The notes: generated from the sequence alone by a model not told the origin. Positions 1-7,260 are shown, numbered from the stretch's first letter. The stretch: DNA of 64,000 nucleotides from Eubacterium plexicaudatum ASF492 (GCF_000364225.2 NZ_AQFT02000001.1:3987501-4051500); one strand, 5' to 3'. Program-made: numbers and translations.

Positions 1-240
1 CTGCGCCAGCATGAGGGCGGCTTCCTTACTGCCGATTCCATAAAGACGGGAAACAAAGTCAATCACGTCCCCGGTGGATCCGCAGCCGAAACAGTAAAAG
101 CGGCGGTCAACCTTCATGCTTGGGTTCTTATCGTTATGGAACGGGCAGACGCACATCCCGTTCCGGTTTACTTTTATTCCATAACGCTCCGCAGCCTGCC
201 TTGTGGTGACGGACTGCTTCACGGCTTCAAATACGTTCAA
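1..240 (-). CDS. CHC2 zinc-finger primase-like protein, partial
   Basis: This is the first 80 codons of a gene that runs off the left edge. The start is TTG at 240, with an AGGAGG ribosome site nine bases upstream. The peptide carries a CHC2-type zinc finger (Cys32-x2-His35 and Cys50-x2-Cys53) in the usual context CPFHNDKNPSM and YCFGCGSTGDVIDF, which in DnaG-family primases binds zinc and template DNA. CHC2 proteins next to a relaxase are common in mobilizable elements, where they prime the transferred strand. The catalytic TOPRIM part, if present, lies outside the window, so full primase activity is inferred. It follows the relaxase gene on the same strand. Confidence 0.85.
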   Translation of the reverse strand, partial: MNVFEAVKQSVTTRQAAERYGIKVNRNGMCVCPFHNDKNPSMKVDRRFYCFGCGSTGDVIDFVSRLYGIGSKEAALMLAQ

Positions 241-264
241 TAGGCGTTTCCTCCTGATAATCCC

Positions 265-293
265 AACGTGAACGGCACAATGTCGCTCACGTT
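265..293. repeat. AACGTGAACG hairpin, copy 1
   Basis: AACGTGAACG at 265-274 is followed after 14 bases by ACGTT at 289-293. AACGTGA (265-271) and TCACGTT (287-293) can pair as a stem. The same motif with identical spacing recurs at 2746-2774. This copy lies just upstream of the primase-like start, so it may be a regulatory or protein-binding site. The function is unknown. Confidence 0.5.
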
Positions 294-320
294 ATCTGTA
301 AATCCATCTTGTTCAAAATG

Positions 321-363
321 AAAAAGCACCTGCCAGCGATTTCCAATCACAAAACAAGTGCCT
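321..363 (-). terminator. Possible terminator after mobL
   Basis: On the minus strand GGCACTTG and CAGGTGCT can pair with two wobble pairs and are followed by TTTTT. The structure begins just downstream of the relaxase stop codon. The stem is imperfect, so it may only reduce read-through into the primase-like gene. Confidence 0.45.
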
Positions 364-365
364 GT

Positions 366-1955
366 TTAAAGTTCCATATTCTGTTGTTTCTGTGTCCGGG
401 GCGGCTGGCGTTTCTCTGCCTGCTCCTGCCGGATGCGTTCCTGCCGCCCTTTCAGGTTCCCCTGTACGGACGGTTTCTTCCCCGGCTCGGCGGTCTGGCG
501 GTACTGCTCGGACGGCAATACCTGATTGAGCCAGCGGCGCACATCTCGCAGCACTTTTACATCTGCCTGCACCGATTCCAGCTCCTCCCCCTGTTCCGGC
601 AGGGCAGAAGCAAGCTGTTCCCGTTCCGCTTCCAAATCTTTGCGGGAGTAGGAATTGCCTTTCAGGTTGGCTTTCAAATACCGGATAGCGGCATTGTAAG
701 CGTCCAGTTCCTCCCGGTGGCTCTCCGCAAACTGCTCTTTTTTCTTCTTCCAACCGATAGCGGCGTACTCCTTATGGACTGGCTTGTTGGCTTCGTATTT
801 ATCAATGTAGGACAGCATGGTGTCGATGGCTTTGATACGCTTCTCGCTTTTTTTCACGCCCTCCATGACAGAAACGGCGGTCTGGCTGATTTCGTCCAGC
901 CGGGTGTCAAGGCTTTCCACGGTGGAGATTCCTTTTTCCCGCAGAAAATCCATTGCCGCCTGTACCTTGTTGAAGTCGGCAACTGTGCCTTTGAGCTTCC
1001 CTCTGGAAGTCCAGTCGGCACGCTGTCCGCTCCGCAGTTCTAAATACTGTGAGAGCAGCTCCGGTATGGTCGGTTCCTTCGTCTGCTCCAATGCTTCCAT
1101 CAGAGCTGCTTTTTTCTCCTTTAAATCGGCAATCCAGCCTTTTAAGTGGCGCACCATCTGGCGGATGGACTGCATGAGGGAGTTGGCGGCTTTGATGTCC
1201 CGGTTCAGGTTGCCGATGCTGGTCTGGATTCCCTTCTTCTCCATCTGGCAGGCGGCTGCCCCCATGTGGACGGTGGGGATTTTATCAATCCCCTGTCGGG
1301 CATAGGAGCGCAGGTCAAGCCGTTCCGGGCGGTCATTGGCTTCCAGATAGCGGTTGGCCGTGTCCGCCCATCCCTGCCGCCAGATTTCGGCGTACTTCCG
1401 GTCGTTCCAGTCCACGGTGTTCTCCTTATGGCATTTCCATCTGCCGGACGGGAGCCGGATTCTTTCGCCGTTCTCGTCAAGGTCGTATACCTTGCGGCAT
1501 TTGGGGAGCCATTTCCCTTTTTCGTCCATCGCCCGCATGGTGAGCAGGATATGGGCGTGGGGGTTGCCGTCCCCTTTGTCATGGATGGCAAAATCGGCTA
1601 TCATGCCTTTGTAAACAAAAAACTCCCGGCAGTAGTCACGGATAAGGTCGGCGTGCTGTTCCGATGGGATTTCCCTTGGGATGGCAAGCACGAACCTCCG
1701 GGCAAGCTGGGAGTTCCATTGTTTTTCCTGTGCTTCGGCAGAGTTCCATAAAGTATTGCGGTCTGCATACTCCGGCGGCACATGGGGCGGGAGCATGATT
1801 TCTTTGTGGGTGACTTCGTTCTTGTAGGGATAGTATTTCTGCTCTTGGTCGTATTCAGAGAACAGCTTCTCGCCGCTCTGGTAGGCGGCGGCAGAAACGG
1901 CGGATTCGTTGTTGCTCCGCTTAATGATGGTGATTTTACAGTGCGGGCATGGCAA
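366..1955 (-). CDS. mobL: MobA/MobL family relaxase (MOBQ)
   Basis: This 529-residue protein should nick the element at oriT, hold the 5' end through a tyrosine and lead it into the recipient. The N-terminal relaxase domain (about residues 1-240) starts PCPHCKITIIKR and contains the histidine-metal motif in HDKGDGNPHAHILL. The C-terminal half is charged and helical, as in MobA/MobL proteins. A longer reading frame reaches 2072, but TTG at 1955 has a strong AAAGGAGG site and gives the family's usual N-terminus. The gene lies between an XRE regulator upstream and the primase-like gene downstream. A MOBQ-type oriT candidate lies 0.7 kb upstream. No frameshift is visible. Confidence 0.93.
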   Translation of the reverse strand: MPCPHCKITIIKRSNNESAVSAAAYQSGEKLFSEYDQEQKYYPYKNEVTHKEIMLPPHVPPEYADRNTLWNSAEAQEKQWNSQLARRFVLAIPREIPSEQHADLIRDYCREFFVYKGMIADFAIHDKGDGNPHAHILLTMRAMDEKGKWLPKCRKVYDLDENGERIRLPSGRWKCHKENTVDWNDRKYAEIWRQGWADTANRYLEANDRPERLDLRSYARQGIDKIPTVHMGAAACQMEKKGIQTSIGNLNRDIKAANSLMQSIRQMVRHLKGWIADLKEKKAALMEALEQTKEPTIPELLSQYLELRSGQRADWTSRGKLKGTVADFNKVQAAMDFLREKGISTVESLDTRLDEISQTAVSVMEGVKKSEKRIKAIDTMLSYIDKYEANKPVHKEYAAIGWKKKKEQFAESHREELDAYNAAIRYLKANLKGNSYSRKDLEAEREQLASALPEQGEELESVQADVKVLRDVRRWLNQVLPSEQYRQTAEPGKKPSVQGNLKGRQERIRQEQAEKRQPPRTQKQQNMEL

Positions 1956-2058
1956 GCGTGCGCCCTCCTTTCTCCCGGATTCCGGGCATAGAAAAAACAG
2001 GATAACTTTTTCAGTTTCCTGCTTTTTCCATAAAACATTTCCTTTATCAATACTTCGT

Positions 2059-2430
2059 TTACTTGGCTGCACTCAAAAGCATTATTAGTAATGTAATAAC
2101 AACTATGGAAATTAAAGCAATTTTAACAATGCTCCATATGCGCCGGTTTCTTAGTGTCTTTTCTGAAAGCTGGGAATTGATTCGTGATAGTTGTTCTGCT
2201 ATTGCATTTTTATCACTTACACTTTCTTTGCTTTCAATGGTTTCTCCCAAAAGTACGCTCACCGGGGTTTCCAGTATTTCTGAAAGGCTTATCAGAAGCT
2301 GGGCATCCGGTACAGAAAGACCCTTTTCCCATTTGGATATTGTTTGACGAACAACATTCAGCTTTACAGCAAGTTCTTCTTGAGAGACCCCTTTTTCCTT
2401 ACGCAGCCTTTTAAGATTCTCATTAAACAT
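2059..2430 (-). CDS. XRE regulator with C-terminal membrane segment
   Basis: This 123-residue protein has a Cro/C1-type helix-turn-helix in residues 1-65 (LRKEKGVSQEELAVKLNVVR then TISKWEKG) and a single hydrophobic segment near residues 98-118, followed by a very short tail. That layout suggests a DNA-binding protein tethered to the membrane, as in many Firmicute regulators that sense envelope or peptide signals. The start ATG at 2430 has a good GAGGAGG site. It sits between oriT and the relaxase gene, so control of mobilization is plausible but inferred. Its target sites are not known. Confidence 0.85.
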   Translation of the reverse strand: MFNENLKRLRKEKGVSQEELAVKLNVVRQTISKWEKGLSVPDAQLLISLSEILETPVSVLLGETIESKESVSDKNAIAEQLSRINSQLSEKTLRNRRIWSIVKIALISIVVITLLIMLLSAAK

Positions 2431-2557
2431 GATATATCGCCTCCTCGTTCAAAACTATAGCACTATTATAGCCGTTGCGGCAAGCAACGCAAGTTTACAT
2501 TTAGCATTTTGGGACAAAAAATCATATCTGAGGTTTATATTCTTGACAAAAGGGGTA

Positions 2558-2596
2558 GCTGGCGGAGCCAGCGCAGGGGAAGTGTAGCTTCCCCTG
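2558..2596. repeat. Tandem stem-loops beside oriT
   Basis: There are two perfect hairpins in a row. GCTGGC (2558-2563) pairs with GCCAGC (2567-2572) around a three-base loop. CAGGGGAAG (2574-2582) pairs with CTTCCCCTG (2588-2596) around TGTAG. They stand about 60 bases from the oriT candidate and have no U-run. They are more likely relaxosome or accessory-protein sites than terminators, but this is inference. Confidence 0.55.
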
Positions 2597-2654
2597 TGAT
2601 GATTGAAGCAGATTGAAAATCTACGGAAATCATCTGCTATCCGCAGGACGCCCC

Positions 2655-2710
2655 CGGCAGGGCGCAATGCACCACTTCCCTAAGTGGTGTATAATTGCGC
2701 CCTCTTTCAG
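2655..2710 (+). other. oriT: Candidate oriT of MOBQ type
   Basis: The sequence TAATTGCGCCCTC (2692-2704 region) differs at one base from the RSF1010/pSK41-type nic core TAAGTGCGCCCT. As in those origins, an inverted repeat precedes it: CACCACTT (2670-2677) and AAGTGGTG (2682-2689) around a 4-base loop. An outer 10-bp pair (2659-2668 with 2694-2703) encloses this. By analogy the nick would fall between G2699 and C2700. Transfer from there would bring the right side of the element in first and mobL last, which is usual. The relaxase class encoded next door matches this oriT class. Confidence 0.65.
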
Positions 2711-2745
2711 AGGGGATTTTCCAGCTTGTCATTTTGGAAGCCGTC

Positions 2746-2774
2746 AACGTGAACGCGCCCGGCTCGTCCACGTT
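2746..2774. repeat. AACGTGAACG hairpin, copy 2
   Basis: AACGTGAACG (2746-2755) is followed after 14 bases by ACGTT (2770-2774), the same arrangement as at 265-293. AACGTG can pair with CACGTT. It lies about 45 bases from the oriT candidate. Confidence 0.5.
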
Positions 2775-2787
2775 AAAACTTCCCGGC

Positions 2788-2822
2788 AAAAATCAAGACG
2801 CGCCCGGCGCACTTTGATTTTT
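2788..2822 (-). terminator. Terminator after the 172-aa gene
   Basis: AAAAATCAA (2788-2796) pairs with TTGATTTTT (2814-2822), with a GC-rich CGCC/GGCG inner part. The T-run on the minus strand fits an intrinsic terminator for the operon ending at 2835. It could also act on the plus strand. Confidence 0.7.
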
Positions 2823-2834
2823 GAACACGCATTT

Positions 2835-3353
2835 TTACCGTTCCTGCTGTTTCGGTTTCTTATCTGGATAGAGCTTTCCGTCAACAACGGCGGCATGGCT
2901 TTTTATTTTGATTTCTCCCTCCTGCTCGCTGCGCTTTGCGTTCCTGTAGCCTTCATCGGAGAGATAAAAGCGGAACCGCTCCCCTTTAAAGCCAACAAAG
3001 CATTGTTTCTGTACTTCCACCATAATCATGTGGCGGGTTTCCGGGCGGAACCGTTCTTTTCCTGACAGGTCATGCCCCTGTAAAATCTGTTCCTGTGCTT
3101 TTGCCGCCGCAAGCCGCTGACGGATAGAATTGTTGTTTTGTTCTGTCGGGAACTGTGCTTTTACACTGGCAATAAACTGGCTGCACTCTGGTTCTGGTAT
3201 TCGTTCCAGTCTTCGGATGGCGTTCTCCATGATTAACTTTGTCATTAAATCCGCTGTTACCGATACGATTTCTTTTATGCCTGCAAGAGTTTCCGCCTTG
3301 GTCGGTGCGGCATTTTGGCAAATAACATTCAGCTCATTTTTTGAAAATTTCAT
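2835..3353 (-). CDS. Conserved element protein with repeat-family C-terminus
   Basis: This is a 172-residue cytoplasmic protein of unknown function. The start ATG at 3353 has a GGAGG site and overlaps the restored stop of the upstream DUF3847 gene by four bases. The first 100 residues are helical and charged. The last 65 (ETRHMIMVEV, then FKGERFRFYLSDEGY, IKIKSHAAVVDGKLY) match, by eye, the proteins encoded at 11255-11566 and 13154-13429 in the neighbouring conjugative element. The shared core is TRxM-x15-G-x-R-x-FL-x2-EGY-x10-14-IxIxSHAxV-x2-G. It is a family seen only with mobile genes here, and no catalytic motif is visible. Confidence 0.7.
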   Translation of the reverse strand: MKFSKNELNVICQNAAPTKAETLAGIKEIVSVTADLMTKLIMENAIRRLERIPEPECSQFIASVKAQFPTEQNNNSIRQRLAAAKAQEQILQGHDLSGKERFRPETRHMIMVEVQKQCFVGFKGERFRFYLSDEGYRNAKRSEQEGEIKIKSHAAVVDGKLYPDKKPKQQER

Positions 3354-3642
3354 TTCATATCCTCCTTCTGGTTTTCTGCAAGAACCTGTTCCAAAAGACA
3401 TTTGGTGTCGCTCCGGTGGAACAATACTTTTAAAATGGTGCTGACCTGTTCATCCGTCACGGCTTCCGGGTGGGGAGATGGCTTTCCAGCATTGCCCCTC
3501 TGGTGCAGAGCCGGTGCGTCCGTTCCTTCCGGTTCAGGGTCTTTATCTGGTGTTCCAGCATTTTCTCCTTATGCTGCGCCCGCCGCAGTCTGGCTTCGGT
3601 CTTTTCAATCTCCTGATTCAGTTTTTCCAGCTTCTCATTCAT
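3350..3642 (-). CDS. DUF3847 family protein, frameshifted
   Basis: A small coiled-coil protein begins at 3642 (AAGGAGG site) as MNEKLEKLNQEIEKTEARLRR and carries the family signature KERTHRLCTRGAMLES. The frame then stops at 3457. One extra C in the run at 3473-3476 would restore the family tail (PEAVTDEQVSTILKVLF and so on) to a stop at 3350-3352 that overlaps the next ATG. Restored length is about 97 residues, normal for DUF3847. Such proteins accompany relaxase and replication genes in clostridial elements, and their role is unknown. The break is probably a homopolymer read error. Confidence 0.75.
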
Positions 3643-3973
3643 GGGCAGCGTCCTCCTTGGGGAGCAGGATATAGATGTGGCTGACCTCCCCGATTCCCTG
3701 ACGGACACGCATAATCATCCCGGCCTGTTCCAGCTCGTTCAGGGAACGCTTGCAGGTCTGGGGGCTTCGGGAGAGTGCGGCCGCTATCTCCATGATGGGA
3801 AAGCGGATAAACAGAATCCCGTTGCAGTCCTCGGTTCCCCTTGTCAGGATTTCATCCAGCAGGCGGGCGTACATGACCTTTGCCGTATTGCTGACCGGAA
3901 GCCGGAGCATTGCCTTTGGGAGTGGCATACAGGGCGGCAGGGGCGTACTGGCTATCATAAATTCACAATTCAT
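3635..3973 (-). CDS. Replication-initiator-like winged-helix protein
   Basis: This 112-residue protein resembles the N-terminal winged-helix of RepA-type initiators of clostridial elements. The segment PLPPCMPLPKAMLRLPVSNTAK leads into LLDEILTR, then a helix-turn-helix-like IMEIAAALSRSPQTCKRSLNELEQAGMI. ATG at 3973 has an AAAGGAGG site. The open frame continues upstream to 4153, but only because the preceding small gene has lost one C (4013-4016), so the apparent 172-residue fusion should not be trusted. It overlaps the DUF3847 start by eight bases, which suggests translational coupling. The protein may control replication of the excised circle, and the assignment is tentative. Confidence 0.6.
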   Translation of the reverse strand: MNCEFMIASTPLPPCMPLPKAMLRLPVSNTAKVMYARLLDEILTRGTEDCNGILFIRFPIMEIAAALSRSPQTCKRSLNELEQAGMIMRVRQGIGEVSHIYILLPKEDAAHE

Positions 3974-4153
3974 TGATTTGTGTCCTCCTTTTGGCTCGTT
4001 TGGATAAATAGCGGGGCAGTCGATAATGACAGCCCGGAAACTTTGCTTACATTCATGCTGGCATTTCCGGCAGAGTTCATTGTAGCTTCTGCGCCCCCGG
4101 TCGTTCAGGAAGAAAGCAAGCTCTTTCTTCAACTTCTTTGACATTCTCGGCAT
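3963..4153 (-). CDS. Small cysteine-rich element protein, frameshifted
   Basis: This protein of about 63 residues begins MPRMSKKLKKELAFFLND and contains C-x2-C-x3-C in CRKCQHEC plus a further cysteine, suggesting a small zinc ribbon. As read, the frame runs on into the replication protein. Adding one C to the run at 4013-4016 gives the tail DCPRYLSKRAKRRTQINEL and a stop at 3963, overlapping the next ATG. It matches my memory of stand-alone ORFs in related elements. It starts the operon, with an AAGGAGG site and a hairpin leader. Its function is unknown, and DNA or RNA binding is a guess from composition. Confidence 0.65.
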
Positions 4154-4169
4154 AGTGCCTCCTTCATAG

Positions 4170-4209
4170 AAAAACCGCCCGATTCAGCAGTAACAGCCGG
4201 AATGGGCGG
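4170..4209 (-). terminator. Terminator-like hairpin in operon leader
   Basis: On the minus strand CCGCCC (4204-4209) pairs with GGGCGG (4175-4180) and is followed by TTTTT. It ends only about 10 bases before the ribosome site of the gene starting at 4153. That position suggests attenuation of the operon rather than simple termination. The loop holds a second short GC pair. Confidence 0.55.
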
Positions 4210-4225
4210 GCAGTGGTTTTTTGTG

Positions 4226-4650
4226 TATCGTTTCGGGGCGATTTTCAGAGGAAATACAGCCGTAGAGCCGCCCCAAAATCCCCCTTGGTATTACGGGCAG
4301 GGCAGACCATGCCCCGTGAAATTGTTGTGTTTCGGTATCGTTTCGGTGTTCATTTTGCCGGTTCCCTCTGCTGTCGTTCCTGCCCCCGTCTTTGGCGGCG
4401 TTTCGCTCTCCTTGGTACGCTCGTTGCGGTCAGGGTTCCTCCGTTTCCCTGCCGGAAGTCGTTGCGTTACATCGCCGGGGAGCATATCCCATACAGGCCG
4501 GTCATTCGATTGGAATAATCCATCGATGAACTGCCTATATCATATGACATTTTTGTACCATGTGCCGTATGTCCACGAATCAGGAATAAAGCCCAAAATC
4601 TGAAAAATTCCACGATTGCGGAAAAGGTTTTCTGCCGGACGGGTGCAAAA
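4226..4650. other. Region without a supported gene
   Basis: This stretch separates two divergent units. On the minus strand 4291-4485 stays open and reads like real protein (QFIDGLFQSNDRPVWD, then LPGDVTQRLPAGKRRN), but no start codon with a ribosome site precedes it and a stop lies just upstream. It may be a gene remnant or another frame-broken gene. No RNA gene was recognised. Confidence 0.4.
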
Positions 4651-4651
4651 T

Positions 4652-4674
4652 CAGATGTGCATTTTGCACTTCTG
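4652..4674. promoter_or_regulatory. Operator-like 23-bp palindrome, copy 1
   Basis: The core GTGCATTTTGCAC (4657-4669) is flanked by CAGA on the left and TCTG on the right, giving a 23-bp palindrome with one mismatch. A second palindrome of the same design lies 38 bp downstream, centre to centre. Both are just upstream of the XRE gene at 4805, so they are likely binding sites for it. Confidence 0.65.
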
Positions 4675-4689
4675 AAAATCCGGGCAAAT

Positions 4690-4712
4690 CAAAAGCGCAT
4701 TTTGCGCCTTTG
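4690..4712. promoter_or_regulatory. Operator-like 23-bp palindrome, copy 2
   Basis: The core GCGCATTTTGCGC (4695-4707) is flanked by CAAA and TTTG, again with one mismatch over 23 bp. It shares G(T/C)GCATTTTGC(A/G)C with copy 1. A -10-like TACAAT follows at 4755-4760, so a bound repressor would sit close to the promoter of the gene at 4805. Confidence 0.65.
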
Positions 4713-4804
4713 AAAAGAATCACAAAGGGAAATGCGCCCGGCATGGATATGTGGTACAATGGGGATGGCGGCAAAAGCTGGCCGCAGGGAAGGAGCAGGA
4801 AGCC

Positions 4805-5614
4805 ATGAAACAGGGGATAACGATTCAGGAACGGTTAAAGGATTTAAGGACGGAGCGGCATTTAAAATTAGAGGAACTGGCGGCGGCTACAAAGATTTCC
4901 AAATCAGCCTTGGGAAGCTATGAGAATGACGAACTCAAGGAAATCAGCCACAAAAATCTTGTGGAGCTGGCAAAGTTTTACGGTGTATCAACGGATTACC
5001 TGCTCTGCCTGACAGAGAACCGGAACCATCCGGGCATGGAACTTACGGAGCTGCATTTAAGTGACAGCATGGTGGAGCTACTAAAAAGCGGGCGTATCAA
5101 CAACCGGCTGCTGTGTGAGATTGCCACACATGAGGATTTTGTTACCCTGATGACGGACACGGAAATTTATGTAGATGGTGTGGCAACCGCCCACTTCCAA
5201 AACTTCAACAGCCTTCTGGAAGTCCTGCGGGGGCAAGTCCTTTCCCAATATCAGCCGGTGGAGGAAGATGCTGCGTTAAAGGCGTTGGAAACCATGCAGG
5301 TACAGGAAGAAGATTATTTCTGTCAGGTCACGCACCGGACTTGGGACACTATCCTCCATGCCATAAGGGAAGCGCACAAGAATGATACGGACAGTGCGCC
5401 GGACGGCTCCAATGGCATGAAGCTAATCAGGGACGCAAAGAAGGCGCTGGCCGTGCCGGGTTCCTATCTGGATGTGTTCACTGCCCTGATGTGTACGCAG
5501 CTTCAAATCCGGTATGAGAAGCTGTCGGAGCAGGAGCGCACGGTTTTGAAGAATGTTATGAAGAAAACTCCGGCATATAAGGATTCCCCGTTGAGCAGGA
5601 TGAAACGGAGATAA
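4805..5614 (+). CDS. XRE-family transcriptional regulator (element control)
   Basis: This 269-residue protein has a Cro/C1 helix-turn-helix in residues 1-65 (RLKDLRTERHLKLEELAAAT, then ISKSALGSYENDE) and a long C-terminal domain with no motif I recognise (residues 80-269). The frame is open from 4751, but ATG at 4805 has an AAGGAG site ten bases upstream. It is one of the few plus-strand genes in the element, and two 23-bp palindromes lie upstream, so autoregulation and control of the divergent operon starting at 4153 are likely. Regulators of this size are regular members of clostridial conjugative and mobilizable elements. Confidence 0.88.
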   Translation: MKQGITIQERLKDLRTERHLKLEELAAATKISKSALGSYENDELKEISHKNLVELAKFYGVSTDYLLCLTENRNHPGMELTELHLSDSMVELLKSGRINNRLLCEIATHEDFVTLMTDTEIYVDGVATAHFQNFNSLLEVLRGQVLSQYQPVEEDAALKALETMQVQEEDYFCQVTHRTWDTILHAIREAHKNDTDSAPDGSNGMKLIRDAKKALAVPGSYLDVFTALMCTQLQIRYEKLSEQERTVLKNVMKKTPAYKDSPLSRMKRR

Positions 5615-5695
5615 GGAAATGCCGTTGCTTGGTTTTTGTCCATGCAACGGCATTGGGGGTGATTCTGGTTCGATTTTCAGGCGCATAACTGGAAG

Positions 5696-5872
5696 TCATT
5701 TCGCTTTTTCTTTGTCCTGCCCTAATGCGATAAATCCAGCCGTGATAGCAAGCGGAAACATAATGTTATGTGTCCCAAATGGATTTATTGCAATAGAGTA
5801 AATTAAAAATGCTGTACAAATCAACAATATTGCTAATATAATCCCTCGAACAATTTTTCTGTTTTTCACCAT
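5696..5872 (-). CDS. Small two-helix membrane protein
   Basis: This 58-residue protein starts at ATG 5872 after GGAGGAGA. It has two hydrophobic segments (about residues 8-28, IVRGIILAILLICTAFLIY, and 36-52) and a basic, charged end (QDKEKAK). I do not recognise the family. It belongs to an AT-rich patch (5.7-6.8 kb) with a DUF4177 gene directly upstream on the same strand, likely one transcript. The lower GC than the flanking element genes suggests separate acquisition. Confidence 0.6.
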   Translation of the reverse strand: MVKNRKIVRGIILAILLICTAFLIYSIAINPFGTHNIMFPLAITAGFIALGQDKEKAK

Positions 5873-5932
5873 CTAAATCTCCTCCATCAATTTTGATTTT
5901 GTGTTTTCTGCAACTTCTTGACAAACTGGAAA

Positions 5933-6109
5933 TTATTTCATTTCTCTTTTGAAAAAGAAGAAACCATCTATACGTTGAACCAGTTCCCAACCATCAGCTC
6001 CCAATTCATTTAATTGTGTTTCAAACTCCTGCGCAATTTTTTCATATTGTTTTGTACTTACAGCTAAAGCAGTTGCGATTGTTAGCACTTTGTATTCATA
6101 TTTTTTCAC
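5933..6109 (-). CDS. DUF4177 family protein
   Basis: This 58-residue protein starts at GTG 6109 after GGAGGT with eight-base spacing. It has the DUF4177 pattern: KKYEYKVLTI at the N-terminus, then LNELGADGWELVQ and a terminal beta-strand rich in Phe. Family members are small soluble proteins of unknown function, common in bacteria and in mobile cargo. Its neighbours are a small membrane protein downstream and a broken gene upstream. Confidence 0.75.
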   Translation of the reverse strand: MKKYEYKVLTIATALAVSTKQYEKIAQEFETQLNELGADGWELVQRIDGFFFFKREMK

Positions 6110-6137
6110 TTGAAGATACCTCCGCTCAAATTCTATT

Positions 6138-6791
6138 TTACTGTATCTCTTCGCCTATCAATTCCACTTTTTCTATATCCTCTATCTTGACGACTTCGTA
6201 ATTGACCAAAATTGACGCATCTTCATAAAACTCATCGTTATATAAGCCAACTATCTGCCGCCCATTTTTTAGTGTCACTTTGACATTTTTATCATACATA
6301 TCATCATAATATTTTTCGTGAAATTCTTCGCTTATTGCAAAACTGCTCCCATCATTTGAAATCATTGCCATACTATAGAAAAATCCACAATTCCATTTAT
6401 CATATGTTTCATCCAATAAATAGCTGCATGGATGTTTAAATCTCAATGCCATTCCATCAATGTCAAAAGGAAATTATCCGTTTCGTACAATTTCACATCA
6501 TTTGGACAAATTATAGGGAATACACTCTCCAATGCTTCTTTCTGACTTTTAGGTAATCCAATTACATTTCCTGCAACATAAAATTTTAATTCAAAGCAAC
6601 CTAATTTACTTATAATCAATATTTTAGATGTATCTACACCAAGATTTTCAAAAAGTCTTTTGCCCTTTTGTCATTTTAGCATTTACTATATTATTGATTT
6701 CCCTAGCCATAGACATATCTTCTGTCTGGTAGTATTTAATGGTTTCCTCTTTATTAACATTTATTTTCCAAGGATAAAATTCATATATCAT
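6138..6791 (-). pseudogene. Broken cargo gene, two compensating frameshifts
   Basis: Starting at ATG 6791 (AAAGGAAA site) the frame reads MIYEFYPWKINVNKEETIKY and stops after 50 codons. Removing one A at 6658-6661 continues it (LFENLGVDTSKILIISKLGCF and so on). Adding one T at 6471-6473 joins it to a final frame (DIDGMALRFKHPC to IEDIEKVELIGEEIQ), giving 217 residues in all. The last 45 residues look like a small beta-barrel (VKVTLKNGRQIVGLYNDEF). I do not recognise the family. The two breaks could be true decay or read errors. One is in a run of only three bases, so decay is more credible here than elsewhere. Confidence 0.55.
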
Positions 6792-6901
6792 TGTCGTTTC
6801 CTTTCTGTATCAAATCCCGATTTTTCGATGGCTCTATTATACCGCAATCACTTCCTAGAAGGAATAGACTTTATAAAAAATTCATTTTGCTATGACAGGC
6901 A

Positions 6902-7090
6902 TTATTCTCCTGAATCCTCTCTTGTTCCAGCCTTTGTGATAATAAGCTGTCCCTGCTGGCACTTCACGGTGATTTTATCCCCGGCAGAAAAGCCAGCCTT
7001 TTCCAGCCAGTTCCCTTGTAAAAGAATCTGCGGCGGCGATTTCTTGAAAGCCCCTCGTCCGTTATAAACGGTCAGTTTGCGGTCGTCCAT
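6902..7090 (-). CDS. SymE-like / AbrB-fold protein
   Basis: This 62-residue protein matches the SymE toxin family pattern: a start KLTVYNGRG, then PPQILLQGNWLEKAGFSAGD and ITVKCQQGQLIIT. SymE-like proteins have an AbrB-type fold, and E. coli SymE is an RNA-affecting toxin in a type I system. Many copies in clostridial elements are of unknown effect. ATG at 7090 has AAGGAGG very close. The start overlaps the end of the upstream 62-residue gene by 19 bases, so the two are co-expressed. No antisense RNA promoter could be seen with confidence. Confidence 0.75.
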   Translation of the reverse strand: MDDRKLTVYNGRGAFKKSPPQILLQGNWLEKAGFSAGDKITVKCQQGQLIITKAGTREDSGE

Positions 7091-7260
7091 CCATCCTCCT
7101 TCCCCGCTGCCTGTCGGCACACGATTTCAAATACATTCCCTTCCTCTGTCCTGACAGTGAGCAGGCTGTTCCGTTCGTCTGCGTTCAGGTCGGCAATCCC
7201 CATCCCCTCGCTGTCGTTCAGTAAATCAAAAAGCCTGTCCCTAAAATAGTTCAGTTCCAT
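7072..7260 (-). CDS. Small element protein upstream of SymE-like gene
   Basis: This 62-residue acidic protein begins MELNYFRDRLFDLLND and contains a VRTEEGNVFEIVCR strand-rich part. I recall similar ORFs next to SymE-like genes in clostridial mobile elements but know no function. The pairing and the overlap with the SymE-like gene suggest a two-gene cassette, with this as a possible partner or antitoxin. That role is inference. The ribosome site AAGGGGAA precedes ATG at 7260, and the promoter region upstream holds repeated TAGTCTA motifs. Confidence 0.6.
   Translation of the reverse strand: MELNYFRDRLFDLLNDSEGMGIADLNADERNSLLTVRTEEGNVFEIVCRQAAGKEDGWTTAN

Noticed and set aside
3635..4153. A single 172-residue fusion of a Cys-rich protein and a replication protein
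   Set aside because: A strong ribosome site and ATG lie inside (3973), and adding one C at 4013-4016 makes the first gene end just after that start.
4291..4485. Minus-strand open frame with protein-like composition
   Set aside because: No start codon with a ribosome site is visible and a stop lies directly upstream; at most a remnant, so listed only as a region.
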